A DNA stretch of 64,000 nucleotides from Sacculina carcini (Eukaryota > Arthropoda > Thecostraca > Sacculinidae), in assembly GCA_916048095.2 (NCBI GenBank), contig OU696594.1, forward strand, positions 1,546,001 to 1,610,000, written 5' to 3'. A program made the translations under genes and the position numbers. Below the pieces are notes generated by a model. That model did not search any database. It was not told where the DNA came from and worked only from the letters and a program-made list of their open reading frames with translations. The first letter of the stretch is position 1; each line of letters begins with the position of its first letter. Shown piece by piece: positions 10,936 through 20,640 of this stretch.

Positions 10936-11258
10936 GCCACGCCGCCTGTTTCTTGAGTCGCGCTGATTAGCAATGGCTTACTGAAACCTGGCATCAAGAG
11001 CTCAGATTGGTCCCGATAATCGGACACAAGCGTTTCGGCACAGATAACGATGTCCTTGGAGCGACTGGCTGCTTTCAAATATCTGATGTTCTTATACAAG
11101 CCTCTGATGTTGGCGAAAAGTATATTTGAAAATCGTTTTTGTGATCGAACAGGACCGGGATTCATTTCAACATCGCCACACATCATCAGCAGAAACGACA
11201 AATCCACGGTGTGAGAAGACACACACACAACGCAAAGCAAACATACAAATAAACACAT
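10836..11258 (-). pseudogene. LINE ORF2 N-terminus: signal-like leader, 2A-like peptide, start of AP endonuclease (copy A)
   Basis: The ORF starts MCLFVCLLCVVCV, a strongly hydrophobic leader, then reads SFLLMMCGDVEMNPGP. This fits the ribosome-skipping consensus D-V/I-E-x-N-P-G-P, with skipping expected between Gly and the last Pro. After it come FSNILFANIRGLYKN and ICAETLVSDY, the first blocks of an AP endonuclease. The frame is lost near 10935 (after QETGGVAWQC), where the next frame continues the endonuclease. 2A-like sequences at this place are known from APE-type LINEs of several invertebrates; activity here is inferred from the motif only. Confidence 0.75.
11151..11189 (-). other. 2A-like ribosome-skipping motif (copy A)
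   Basis: The complement of 11151-11162 encodes NPGP and 11163-11178 encodes GDVEM, preceded by LLMMC. All residues of the core 2A consensus are present. The identical motif is at 35142-35180 in copy B. Confidence 0.8.
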
Positions 11259-11826
11259 AATGCACGACGCATGCGAGCACTAAAACACAACACATAACAC
11301 ATGCATACGAAACGTCACAACAAAAACAAGCATACATCACACACAATACAAAGCAAACATACACGCAAATACACACACAACAAAAAAAACACTAGAAAAC
11401 ACATGTGAGAACAATTTATTCAGAGCTCATTGTTAAACACATATCGCAAGGCAAAATGTCCAATGGGCGACAACAAAGACAGAGTATGAGAGCAACACAG
11501 AATTATTTGGCACCTCAGTACGAGGAGAGAGCTGGGCGCTGAGGGAAAGCGGGAAAACCGGCCGTTAGCCGTCGGGGCGGGGCTACGATTTTCAGCCCGC
11601 CACATCAACACAACAGACATGAAGCAGAAAATAATTCATATATCCATGAACAGCACTTGTATTTATAGACAAAGTTAAATTAAATAGTATACAAACTTAA
11701 CAGAAAAGTGACGAAAAAGAATGTGATGAGACAATTCAGCAGGAAGATTGCGAAGCAACTATGGCTGCGAACCCTGATTCTCAATCACATTCAGAAACAA
11801 AATATAAAAAAATTCAAATATATAAT
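11259..11826 (-). other. LINE 5' region or LTR-like sequence, no gene
   Basis: No credible ORF. CA-rich sequence at 11260-11400, then a GC-richer stretch (11520-11600) that on the minus strand begins TGTTGTGTTGATG near 11610 and has GAATAAA followed by TTCTCACA near 11410. That TG...CA form with a polyA-like signal could be an LTR of the adjacent Gypsy, or the 5' UTR of the LINE. The second possible LTR partner was not found. Confidence 0.35.
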
Positions 11827-11991
11827 TGATCAAAAGATATCCTCACACGGAACGCCTGTATTGCCGATAGAGAATGATATTCGCTGCAAAAAGATATACA
11901 TAAACAAAATAAACAGATATACATTAAGTGAGAACGCATATGATCGTTAAATGTAACGTTAACAAGCACAAGGAAATAGTAAACACAAACG
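11827..11991. repeat. Direct repeat flanking Gypsy pol, left
   Basis: Nearly identical to 13387-13549, including CACACGGAACGCCTGTATTG and GAGAATGATATTCGCTGCAA. Interpreted as a terminal repeat of the Gypsy derivative. Confidence 0.7.
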
Positions 11992-11993
11992 TG

Positions 11994-13360
11994 TCACACG
12001 TCGCTGTCATCCAGAGCCATCAGGAGGCGTTTCATCGATTTTACGGCGACTTCAGCGCGGCCATTCGACACTGCTTGGTATGCAGACGACAGCCGATGAC
12101 GGACTCCCCATCGCTTCAGTAGGTCTGTTTTTTCGCCGGCTGTAAACTCGGGGCCGCCGTCGGTACTCAGCTCCTGGGGAGCGCCAAAGGTGGCGAAGTA
12201 GTTCACGAGGGCTCTCTTGAAGCCCCTGGAGCCTGATGCCGAGGCCACGATGTGTGGCCAGCCACTGAATCGGTCGACGATCACCAGATACCCGACGCCT
12301 TTTGTGGTGAAGAAGTCGGCTGCGATTGCCTCGAAGGGGCGGGACGGGACTGTTGGTGTGGCAGGCAGCATGCGTGGTTGGGACGGCGAGATCCGCCAGC
12401 AGTCGCAGCATCTGTGACGAGTGCTTTCAATGTCTTTTGTTTGGCCGGGCCAGAAGACCGTGTGCTGGGCTCTGCTGTACATCCTGCTATAACCCTGATG
12501 AGCAGCAAAAAGGACGCGGAGGACCTCGTTGCGTAGCGACGGAGGTACCACGATTCATCCGCCGAGCATTGGCACGTCATCCACAGTGTACAGCTTGTTC
12601 CGGTGCTGCCAATACGGCTGGAGCTCTTCGGGCACATCGTCTCTCGATGTAGGGAATCCGCACCGTATGTATGATGTCAGCTTCGTCATGGCCCCGTCCG
12701 ATGCTGTGACGTTCTTGACTCGGTCCCACGTGATTGCGCCGAGTTTGCCCGTGGCGCGCTTGGCTCACGCCACCATGGGTGCGTCGATATCACTTGCGGT
12801 TGTGTGCACCCGAAACGCCGAGAGGTCGCTGGGAAGTCTTGTGTCATCCGTGTCCTCTTGGCATGACGCTGGGTTGCGTGAGGTGGCGTCTGCTGCAGGG
12901 ATGTCCTTTCCCGGAACGTATATGATGCGGTATCTCCACATGAGTGTCCGCTGCTTTAGACGAAATAGCCCAGGATTAGCTATCTCGTCCAGAGCTCTGT
13001 CGGACAATATCTTGACCAGTGGTTTGTGGTCGGTGGTGACCACGAGGTCGCGGCACTCTAGAGTGATAAAGCGGCTATCCTCGAGAGCCCACACCACCGC
13101 GAGCGCCTCGCCTTCGATGGGGGCGTACCGGGCTTCCGCTGGTCGCAAAAATCGTGAGCCCGCCAGTGTCACCCGCCATCCGTCTGGGCAGCATCCTGGG
13201 ACTTTGGAATGACAGTCACAGTGCTTCTGGCGTAGCCAGTACCTCACCCCTGTCTGAGACCAGTCGGGGTTGAGGCACGTTCGGCGGTGGGGATCGAATA
13301 TTTCAACACCTTCGGCTATGGCATCAACGATGACCGCATTGGACCGCTGGACCTTTAGTC
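11994..13360 (-). pseudogene. Gypsy pol remnant: RT tail, RNase H, integrase (copy A)
   Basis: RNase H would remove the RNA template and integrase would insert the cDNA. Read from 13360 downward: FDPHRRTCLNP, then RNase H with RYAPIEGEALAV (Glu) and TTDHKPL (Asp), GKDIPAADATSR. A linker follows, then the integrase with an AHQG...CCDC zinc-binding pattern, AADFF, STDGGPEF and GRAEVAVKS (the D, D and E of the catalytic core). One reading frame runs through the whole region, interrupted only by two TGA codons, at about 12765 (after DAPMVA) and about 12556 (after MLGG). The second sits where GGRIVVP is usual, so it looks like a CGA to TGA change. Both stops are shared with copy B and predate the duplication. 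The end is cut at LMALDDSDV. Confidence 0.85.
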
Positions 13361-13386
13361 GTTTTTACTCAACAACGAATATCATG

Positions 13387-13549
13387 ATCAAAATATATCT
13401 TCACACGGAACGCCTGTATTGCCGATAGAGAATGATATTCGCTGCAATCAGATATACATAAACAAACAAACATATATACATTAAGTGAGAACGCAAATGA
13501 TCGTTAAATGTAACGTTAACAAACACAAGGAAATAGTAAACACAAACGT
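13387..13549. repeat. Direct repeat flanking Gypsy pol, right
   Basis: Partner of 11827-11991. It lies about 25 bp from the first recognisable pol codon, so everything from the 5' terminal repeat to late RT has been deleted. Confidence 0.7.
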
Positions 13550-13644
13550 ACTTAGTATGTCAACACGCGAGGAGACGGTAATTGACAATAGCGGTGCTGG
13601 AAGACGCTGTTCTCTATGCGTATTGTGTGTACCGGTGGAATCGA

Positions 13645-13670
13645 GTACTCGATATTGCAATATCGAGTAC
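13645..13670. repeat. 26-bp perfect palindrome
   Basis: GTACTCGATATTG followed by its exact reverse complement. Copy B (37636-37661) has one T to G change that breaks the symmetry. Confidence 0.9.
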
Positions 13671-14030
13671 CTGGGTGCTTACGTATTATTCAACAAAAGA
13701 AAAGATTAGAACCTGAAACGAAAGAAAGATTAATTGACTTAAACTGTCTTAGAAGTAATTGAATGAGCTCGCAAGAAGAAAATATCCGCCTTTAAAAAGG
13801 CAAATATTATCAATGAACAAAACGAGTAATGGAAAATCAAAGTAACGCTAAATCAAATATAATAATAAAACAAAACAACTGAAATATAACTCAAGGAACA
13901 CTCAGCGTTAGCAGAAAGCAGGATCTGTCGTCGGTGAGCGTCAGCGAAGCGTCAGCGAAGCGTCAGCGAAGCGTAGACAGCCGGGCGCGAACGAGCGACG
14001 GTAAACACGTGCACACTCAGCGAGGGTTAG
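13671..14030. other. No gene; unique sequence with an 11-bp tandem repeat
   Basis: AT-rich to about 13900, then GC-richer. At about 13935-13972 the unit AGCGTCAGCGA is repeated three times; copy B has two units. No coding signal. Confidence 0.7.
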
Positions 14031-15351
14031 TCAGAGACTGACTTTACACCGCCGTGACTTCCCTCAGATAAACTTTGGAAAATTACAAAGTATACCGTAT
14101 TGTAGAAAGCAAGATTTCTAGCACGATGGTATAATATATTTTTATGTGTAACAAATAGTTACTGAGAAATGGTAGAAAAATGAATTAATTTTAGTCGCCC
14201 GGTGTTCAAGTGTAATTTTGTATGTATTTGAGAATTTTGCCAATTTCACACGTTTTTTGTATCATTTGCGGGTACAAACTATAGCTTATCTTGTAAAACA
14301 CAAAATTATCTACACAGTAGTATATTCATGTGCAATCGCAAGTGCGCATAATAGCTGTCAAATTGGCAATATGTCCTTTTGAATTTACACCGCCGTAACT
14401 TCCTTCAGATACACTTTGGAAAATTACAAATTATACCGTATTGTAGAAAACAAGATTTCTAGCACGATGGTATAATTAATTTTATGTGTAACAAATAGTT
14501 ATTGAGAAATGGTAGAAAAATGAATTAATTTTAGTCGCCCGGTGCTCAAGTGTAATTTTGGATGCATTTGAGAATTTTGCCAATTTTCAATTTTTTTTGT
14601 ATCATTTGTGGGTATAAATTAGAACTTTTCTTGTAGAACACAAAATTATCTACACAATAGTATAATTTTTATAGCTGTACCAATGCCGGTTTATGAAGAA
14701 TAGATAGCGGAATATTGACCAAAATATTCACGTTTTTGTGTGCTAATTTTGCCTTTTTGACTTTGTCATTTACACTTCACACTGCCGTAAGTTTTTTTAA
14801 TACACTTTGGAAAATTAAAAATTATACCGTGTTGTATCAAACAAAATTTCCAGCATGATGGTATCTTTTATTTAGTTGTGTGATAATTAGTTTTTGAAAA
14901 ATACAGAAAAAGTATAGAAAATCGGACGCGTGGAGTTTAAATATAATTTTGAATGTAGATTGAATTTTTTTCAATTTAACTTGTTTTATATTCGTTTTTG
15001 GGTATAAATCATACTATGTTGAGTATAACACAAAAAAATCTACACAGTGGTATAATTTTTATAGTTGTACCATTGCTGGTTTAGGAGGAGTGGTCTTCAG
15101 AAAATTGACCAAAATTTTCGCATTTTTCAGGGTTCATTTTGTCTTTTCACCGCTATAACTTTTTTTGGTTTTGTTTTTAAAGTTTAAAATTTTAGCATAT
15201 CGTGTAGACAAGAACATTTCCAACGTGATGGTATATATTGTTAGCGGGTACGCCAAGTTGTGACCGAGTATTAGCTGATATAAAATGGACCAAGGATGGT
15301 GAACACACAGACACACACACACACACAGAGGATCTCTTTTATATATATAGA
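14031..15351 (-). mobile_element. Helitron-like element, 5' part with about four tandem units (copy A)
   Basis: On the minus strand it begins at 15351 with TCTATATATATAAAAGAGAT followed by a CTCTGTGTGTGTGTCTG tract, a form common at Helitron 5' ends. Inward, a unit of 340-390 bp is repeated with increasing divergence. The units are marked by the phrase CACCGCCGTAACTT-like at about 14041, 14387, 14773 and 15137, each followed by ACTTTGGAAAATTA and GCACGATGGTAT. No ORF. Confidence 0.6.
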
Positions 15352-15672
15352 TATATATTGTGTATACTATATATAATATCGATGTATAATATATGTGAGT
15401 TGGCTTATATCGTATTTAATTAATGTACACATAGGACAGTCAGGCTTTAAATCGGTTTTGTATCCCAGCAAATTCTGTTGAGTGTGAAATTTCAGAAACT
15501 GAAAAAGACCGCAATTTTACAAACAGTCCAATACATGCTTGCATGTTTCGTTAGCGAAAGCGTGTCATGTTAGCGTTTTCGTTAGCGAAATTGTTAGCGA
15601 GTAGATTAAGTGGTGGTTCAGTATTAGCTGATAGAAAATGGACCAACGAGGCTGGGACAGACAGACAGACAG

Positions 15673-15712
<40 letters not shown>

Positions 15713-15735
15713 GATCTCTTTTATATATATATAGA
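15352..15735 (-). mobile_element. Second Helitron-like 5' end (copy A)
   Basis: The minus strand again reads TCTATATATATATAAAAGAG from 15735, followed by a (GT)n tract and CTGTCTGTCTGTC. Then comes a passage (TTGGTCCATTTTCTATCAGC) also found in the first end at about 15275. The two ends are about 385 bp apart in tandem. Confidence 0.6.
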
Positions 15736-16232
15736 AGATATATGATATAAGTTGAAGTTGAACTTCTTCAGACACAAGTATGTATTTTTTTACCACAACG
15801 TTTCGCCTTACGGCTTTATCAAGCAGTATATATATATATATATATATATATATACGTTACGAAACGTTACACATCGGCGAATTACTGCACAAGCTCAACA
15901 GCGATCATCAAAAACTCGCACGAGCGATCGAGACGACAAAGAAGAAGATTGAAAACTGCAAAGCGGCAATCCAGTTTAATCTCGTTTGTCTGAATGAGAA
16001 TATATATATATATTTATTTATGTCAGATATCCAATTAATGTATGATCACGTGTTTCAACATATTTTTGTGAATTTGGTTTCTTACAATGGTTGACGATGT
16101 GTTATCACTGCTTGATAAAGCCGTAAGGCGAAACGTTGTGGTAAAAAAATACATACTTGTGTCTGAAGAAGTTCAACTTCAACTTATATCATTTATCCAC
16201 CAGACACGTGAGTACTCCATACATTTTGGGTC

Positions 16233-16278
<46 letters not shown>

Positions 16279-16450
16279 CATTCAGACAAACGAGATTAAA
16301 CTGGATTGCCGCTTTGCAGTTTTAAACTTCTTCTTTGTCGTCTCTTGATCGCTCGTGCGAGTTTTTGATGATCGCTGTTGAGCTTGTGCAGTAATTCGCC
16401 GATGTGTAACGTTTCGGAGCAGCCGGTCTCCATCCTCAGACAATGTGGTC
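15736..16450. mobile_element. Penelope-like element ends as interlocked inverted repeats (copy A)
   Basis: Four blocks: X 15742-15827, Y 15860-15997, X' 16107-16192, Y' 16278-16416. X' is the reverse complement of X and Y' of Y, in the order X Y X' Y'. TA tracts follow each block. Y encodes HQKLARAIETTKKKIENCKA and FNLVCLNENI, like the start of Penelope-like RT proteins. X carries a GATAAAGCCGTAAGGCGAAA hairpin and Y' a CTGAGGA...CGAAACGTTAC hairpin, the kind of hammerhead-related sequence known in Penelope-like terminal repeats. No RT or GIY-YIG domain is present. Confidence 0.55.
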
Positions 16451-17069
16451 AAGTAAATGCCGTTTGTTCGTTGTCGAGTGTGTGTTTATATAGGTCGTCA
16501 ATTGTATGTGTTATTTTCACGCCTCGTGTATGCGCGCGGTGTGCGAAATTCGCACCTATGGTCGATGACGCCTATGGCTCACGCTACTAATGGCGCCGCC
16601 GTTTGTGACACCTCGCGCATGGGCGCGTCCAGCTCACTGCTTTATGGGGGTCTTTGGGTGGGGAGAACACCTTTTTCCTCCAATTGCACGTTGATTTTTG
16701 GGCGCATTGTTGTTATGTAAATTGCTTCCAAAAGTACATAACAACAATGCGCCCTCCATTAATTCCACTCTTTATTAATTCATATTTGTTTTATTTTATG
16801 AATTTAATACAAATTTAATATTATGAATTGTTGCCCACGACCTGTGGGCTTATACATATATATATTAACGAAATCATCCGATTGTCTGTGTATATTTGCT
16901 TGAATATGAGGTGACATAATTGCGCGGGCTCAATGGTATAGATCAGGGGTTTCAAACGTAAACGAAGCTATGAATCATGTTCATGAAATAAAAATGTCCC
17001 GGGGGCAGCAGCTATAGACAATAAAACGTTCAATTTCACCGTGTAGAATGAATTCATAGTTCATTCTAG
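16451..17069. other. No gene; unique sequence with a 20-bp-stem hairpin
   Basis: Only chance ORFs. 16700-16719 (GGGCGCATTGTTGTTATGTA) is exactly complementary to 16735-16754, leaving a 15-nt loop. The same hairpin is in copy B at 40668-40722. It could be the joined ends of a small inverted-repeat element. The last part, CATTCTAG at 17062-17069, resembles a Helitron 3' terminus. Confidence 0.6.
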
Positions 17070-17755
17070 TCTATATATATAAAACAGATCTTCTGTCTGT
17101 CTATCTGTGTGTCTGTCCCACCCTCCTTGGGCCATTTTTCTGCCAACTACTTCTCGGCAACCACTTGGGGTACCCGCTAACAATTTACACCACCATGTTC
17201 AAAAAGTTTTTGTTTACACGATGTAAATTTTCAAATTTAACCTAGTCTAACCTGTTTTTATTATTGACGGAGTTTTTTTCCTTCAACACTCCTCAAACTT
17301 AAGCCCGTCCTTCGTGCGGAGTTATTCAGAAGTGTAACACTATCAAAACAATGAAGCTTTCTGTCATCTCTATAATTCCAGGACAATGCTTCCTCTGAAG
17401 CAACATATGCATATAGTTGGCATTATATGATATTGCAGCCCATATGCATATGCAACTTGTAATTAAACCAATTACATCACACAGTTATATTCAGTAGTTT
17501 ACTTTGTTGCCAGTAGCATTTTTCCCGCCCTTAGTGCGGAACAATTCATGTGTAAATATTGAGAACAATATAACCTTTCTATTCAGTATAGTGTAGGATT
17601 AATTAAAACGTACGCAATAAAACCACACCATCAATGATTGGAGCTAATATTATGCATTCTTAAAAGTAATTGCACTTCAGTGGAATTAAATCCGTGTACA
17701 GTGGACACTGTGTTCATGTGTACATGTGGACAGCGGTATAATCAGTGTACATGTG
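17070..17755 (+). mobile_element. Helitron-like 5' end and 3'-type modules (copy A)
   Basis: TCTATATATATAAAACAGAT followed by CTTCTGTCTGTCTATCTGTG, immediately after a CTAG, so one element appears joined end to start with another. Further on, at about 17300 and 17520, are CCCGTCCTTCGTGCGG and CCCGCCCTTAGTGCGG modules. In copy B a LINE sits within this block at 41444. Confidence 0.55.
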
Positions 17756-18606
17756 GACAGCGGTTAGCTCCTTGATGCGCTCCAACAATTTCTTCCTGTG
17801 ACAAAACCTAGCCAGTAGCCAGCCAATTGTCTGTGACAAACATGTATGTGAAATATCCACTCATTTTGATGGGTGTACACATCTTTGCAGAGCAACGCTG
17901 CGGAACAATGCTGGAAGACATTCCTCATGAGCTAATTCTGATGCCAAATCTATTTGACGTGATGTTATGTGATATCAACCATAAATGTACATTTGGATCG
18001 TGTGTGCTCAATTGAAATTGACTTTAGTCCGTGCATAACCTATACTCTTTTCATGACTAATTGCATAATTCATCAATATTCAATATTCAGTCATCAATAT
18101 TCGACTTGTGCATGTATCTCATCAAGTGTCCAGCGAGGCCATTCAACGCTGCTCAGTATCTGTTTTGCAGGCAGTTTTATCAATGTACTGATGTCGCTGC
18201 TGAGAGATTGCTAGACTCGCTATTGTACGGCTGTAGCTGACATCGTTTTCCAGGTTGTTTGCAAACACAAACTTCGGCCTCATTCGGTGCTCTGTTCCAC
18301 TTTCTGTCGTTTTCCAGAAGTTTCGAGTTGTTGCAAGCTTTTCCTAATTGTTCTGGTGACATGACAATGTCATTCGCTGAAGGCTATGAAACCTTGTCGC
18401 TTGATTCCATGTACAAGCCAACTCTCGAAGCGCACTTACTGTGTACGCAATGCTCATCTGCCACTTCATATTGTTTCGAGTTGAATAATGTCTGGATGAT
18501 TATCTCCTTCTGGGCCATTCTTGCACTAGCCATCGGCACATTGCTCAAGTGGGACAACACTTGGTGTTCAAGCAAAGTTCACCGTAATATCACGTTGATG
18601 AAATGA
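17756..18606 (+). pseudogene. Decayed coding-like sequence of unknown family (copy A)
   Basis: Not recognised. In plus-strand frames the region yields MYVKYPLILMGVHIFAEQRC, PARPFNAAQYLFCRQFYQCT and TSASFGALFHFLSFSRSFEL, linked only by frameshifts and stops. The last frame ends SSKVHRNITLMK at 18606. Copy B (44561-45339) has the longer uninterrupted version, reading through where copy A has TGA at 18238-18240 (TGG in B). An alternative minus-strand reading is also broken. No domain can be assigned, and it may be the remnant of a transposase. Confidence 0.35.
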
Positions 18607-19149
18607 CGAGATTCTGTGAGATGTCTTACGATTTTAGCTTAAAGGATTGTATGAATGACCTGTTAAAGCGCTCATTGTTCCAATTGTTCACTGCAGCTGC
18701 TGATTTGTCGGTATCTTTGTGAAAGCGAGTCGTCGGTAAACGCTCAGATACTCATCAATATTTCTGCCTAATTATCCTGACTTTTACTTTGTTATGCTTC
18801 TGATCATGATGAAGAACTTCATTGGCTGCATCTGTATCCAAACACTTGACGGAATTGTATACTCAAATTATTGCATGGTTGATTTTCAATCAAGTATATC
18901 GGTACTTTGGTCCAAAAAGACCATTTTCAACCACAAACATTTCAATTGGCTATTGGAAACATACACTGATTAGACCCAAACTCCTACGATCTCTGAGATC
19001 AATGACAAACCACTTGAGGATATTTCAGCGTACACACCATTACATGCATTGAACGAGGATTGAATGTCAACTGGAAAATGTAATCTGTGCTGTTTCACAT
19101 TATGAGTGTTTATTGAGAAACGGCTGACTGTCACGACAGTATAATTCAT
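18607..19149. other. No clear gene; includes 240 bp present only in copy A
   Basis: AT-rich sequence with short chance ORFs. About 18832-19071 is present here but missing from both B and C, where GCTGCATCTGG joins directly to AAAATGTAATCTG. Confidence 0.7.
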
Positions 19150-19662
19150 TTGGACATGGTTGAGATGACGTTTTTGTCTCGAGCAGAGTATGTCAGTGTG
19201 TCGAAAACGGCAAGCGTAAAATTCCTTTCTAAGTCATCAGCAATGCTTGGAAAAGTATACGGCCCATGCACGAATGCTAGCAAAACACTATTTGCAAATG
19301 AGAACAGAAGGGCAATGCTTAAAAGTCAAATCAATCAAGATGATTTAGGGAAGGCGTCTTTGAAGCTTCTCTGTTTGTCAGTGCCCCCTGTTTGCTTAAT
19401 CCGCCAGCACGTGGACAGCACACTGCACAAACACACACGCACAAACATGGTGTGCATGACCCGCCGCCCTGCAGCGTTTGTTGCAGAGTGCAAAAAACAA
19501 CGACACAAAACAAAACGCCCAAAACAGGCGATGCAGCCGGCACCAGGGCGTGCGTCATACCACTTCTGTGCTGAACAGCCAAACAAACGTGACTCAACAC
19601 GAAAACACAAACATGTTATTCATATACAATTTCAAATTGTTATTGAACTTTATTTAATCTAA
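19150..19662 (+). CDS. Unknown 170-aa ORF, repeated in all three copies
   Basis: Not recognised. Starts MDMVEMTFLSRAEYVSVSKT, is basic towards the C-terminus (ECKKQRHKTKRPKQAMQ) and ends IVIELYLI. The frame is kept in copy B (45644-46156, a handful of substitutions) but is frameshifted in copy C (52691-53110) near ECKKTTTQ. There is no signal peptide or membrane segment. Retention of the frame is weak evidence because the copies are recent. It may be part of an unidentified mobile element. Confidence 0.25.
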   Translation: MDMVEMTFLSRAEYVSVSKTASVKFLSKSSAMLGKVYGPCTNASKTLFANENRRAMLKSQINQDDLGKASLKLLCLSVPPVCLIRQHVDSTLHKHTRTNMVCMTRRPAAFVAECKKQRHKTKRPKQAMQPAPGRASYHFCAEQPNKRDSTRKHKHVIHIQFQIVIELYLI

Positions 19663-20126
19663 GATACTTTCTTGCCAAATTTCAACTAAATGTCGTGCTG
19701 GTAAATTCACTGATACAATGAAAAGTTTTAAAAATTTGCTCTTAGGAAGAGCGTTATTTATAAAAAAAAACCGTAACATTCCCGACCCCACCAATGACAT
19801 TGATAGCCCAAATTAGTTGTTCTGTGATTGTCTATGGTTTACTGTGTGTGTATGTGTGTGTGTTCGTGTATGTGTGTGTGTGTGTGATTTGCATTTGCGC
19901 TTTGAGTAGTTTACTGTGTCTATGAGCGTGTGTTTGTATGTGTTTGTATGTGTGTGCGCGTGTCATGCTGTTAGGTGTTCATGCCCCGCGGGGGCAAGCA
20001 CTTGCCTAGCTCGTGGATGATTGGTTGTTAAAGTTGTGTGTCACTGTCTGAACTGTGTTTGTGTTTGTATACATGTGTGTGTGTGCTTGTGTGTGTGTGT
20101 GTGTGCTTAATTGTGTAAATGCGTAA
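19663..20126. other. No gene; TG-rich sequence
   Basis: AT-rich to 19830, then TGTGTG-type repeats. Includes GCCCCGCGGGGGC (about 19983-19995), which can form a tight GC hairpin. Confidence 0.7.
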
Positions 20127-20640
20127 ATGTGTTGCTTCTGCTTATTTATTCATTCTACCCTTATTTTTTGTAAGCTCTCATATTTATTTGAACTTCTGTC
20201 TTTAAAAACATTTACTCGTTCACTTAGATCATCTGATGATTCTCTTCTCTTAGTGGAACCTGCTTTTCCCTCTAGACAATCTCACTATAATCGCTGTCTA
20301 TCTAGCTTATGACCCGGTCTTTACAATAAGCATTCCCCAACACTGCGTTCTATCACTTCTATCCCTCTTTTCAAAAAACACTCGAATATATTTTTATGTT
20401 GAAGTCCTATTATATCTTAGATAACATTGCTTATACTAGTGATGAATATAAGGTGTGATTTTCTCTAAGCTCTCTCCCTATCTCTTCATCCTTTACCTTG
20501 TGAATGTATGCGTTTGTGTGTGTGTGTGTGTGTGTGCGTGTGTGTGTGTGTGTACAGCGCCTTAGAGACCCTCCAGGTGTAGGGCGCTGTATACATTTTT
20601 ACATAATGTAATGTAATGTGTACGTGTATGTGTGTGTGTG
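20127..20640 (+). mobile_element. L2-like LINE 3' end with terminal stem-loop (copy A)
   Basis: 20160-20320 encodes YLFELLSLKTFTRSLRSSDD and LLLVEPAFPSRQSHYNRCLS, matching the end of the RT at 62880-63010. The 3' UTR ends with CAGCGCCTTAGAGACC...GTAGGGCGCT at 20555-20588. This can fold with AGCGCC pairing to GGCGCT and resembles the conserved 3' stem-loop of L2-clade LINEs. The rest of the element is missing. Confidence 0.75.

Larger units (their letters stand above)
8593..11258 (-). mobile_element. APE-type non-LTR retrotransposon with 2A-like leader (copy A)
   Basis: Minus-strand order: hydrophobic leader plus 2A-like motif, AP endonuclease, reverse transcriptase, AT-rich 3' part with minisatellite. 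This is the layout of Jockey/CR1-group ORF2. Copy A lacks 377 bp (between 10240 and 10241) that copy B keeps at 33855-34231. The element is inactive: there are frameshifts near 10935 and about 10280, and an ochre codon at 9535-9537. Confidence 0.8.
11827..13549 (-). mobile_element. Gypsy-type LTR retrotransposon deletion derivative (copy A)
   Basis: RNase H and integrase coding sequence on the minus strand is enclosed by two direct repeats of about 163 bp (11827-11991 and 13387-13549) that start TGATCAAAA and end CACAAACGT in plus orientation. Gag, protease and most of RT are missing. The repeats may be short LTRs or parts of longer ones. Repeated in copy B at 35818-37540, and in inverted orientation at 63848-64000. 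Confidence 0.7.

Noticed and set aside
12217..13212. Plus-strand ORFs over the Gypsy region (12217-12652, 12529-13212 and copy-B equivalents)
   Set aside because: They are antisense shadows of the RNase H-integrase frame, which carries all recognisable motifs.
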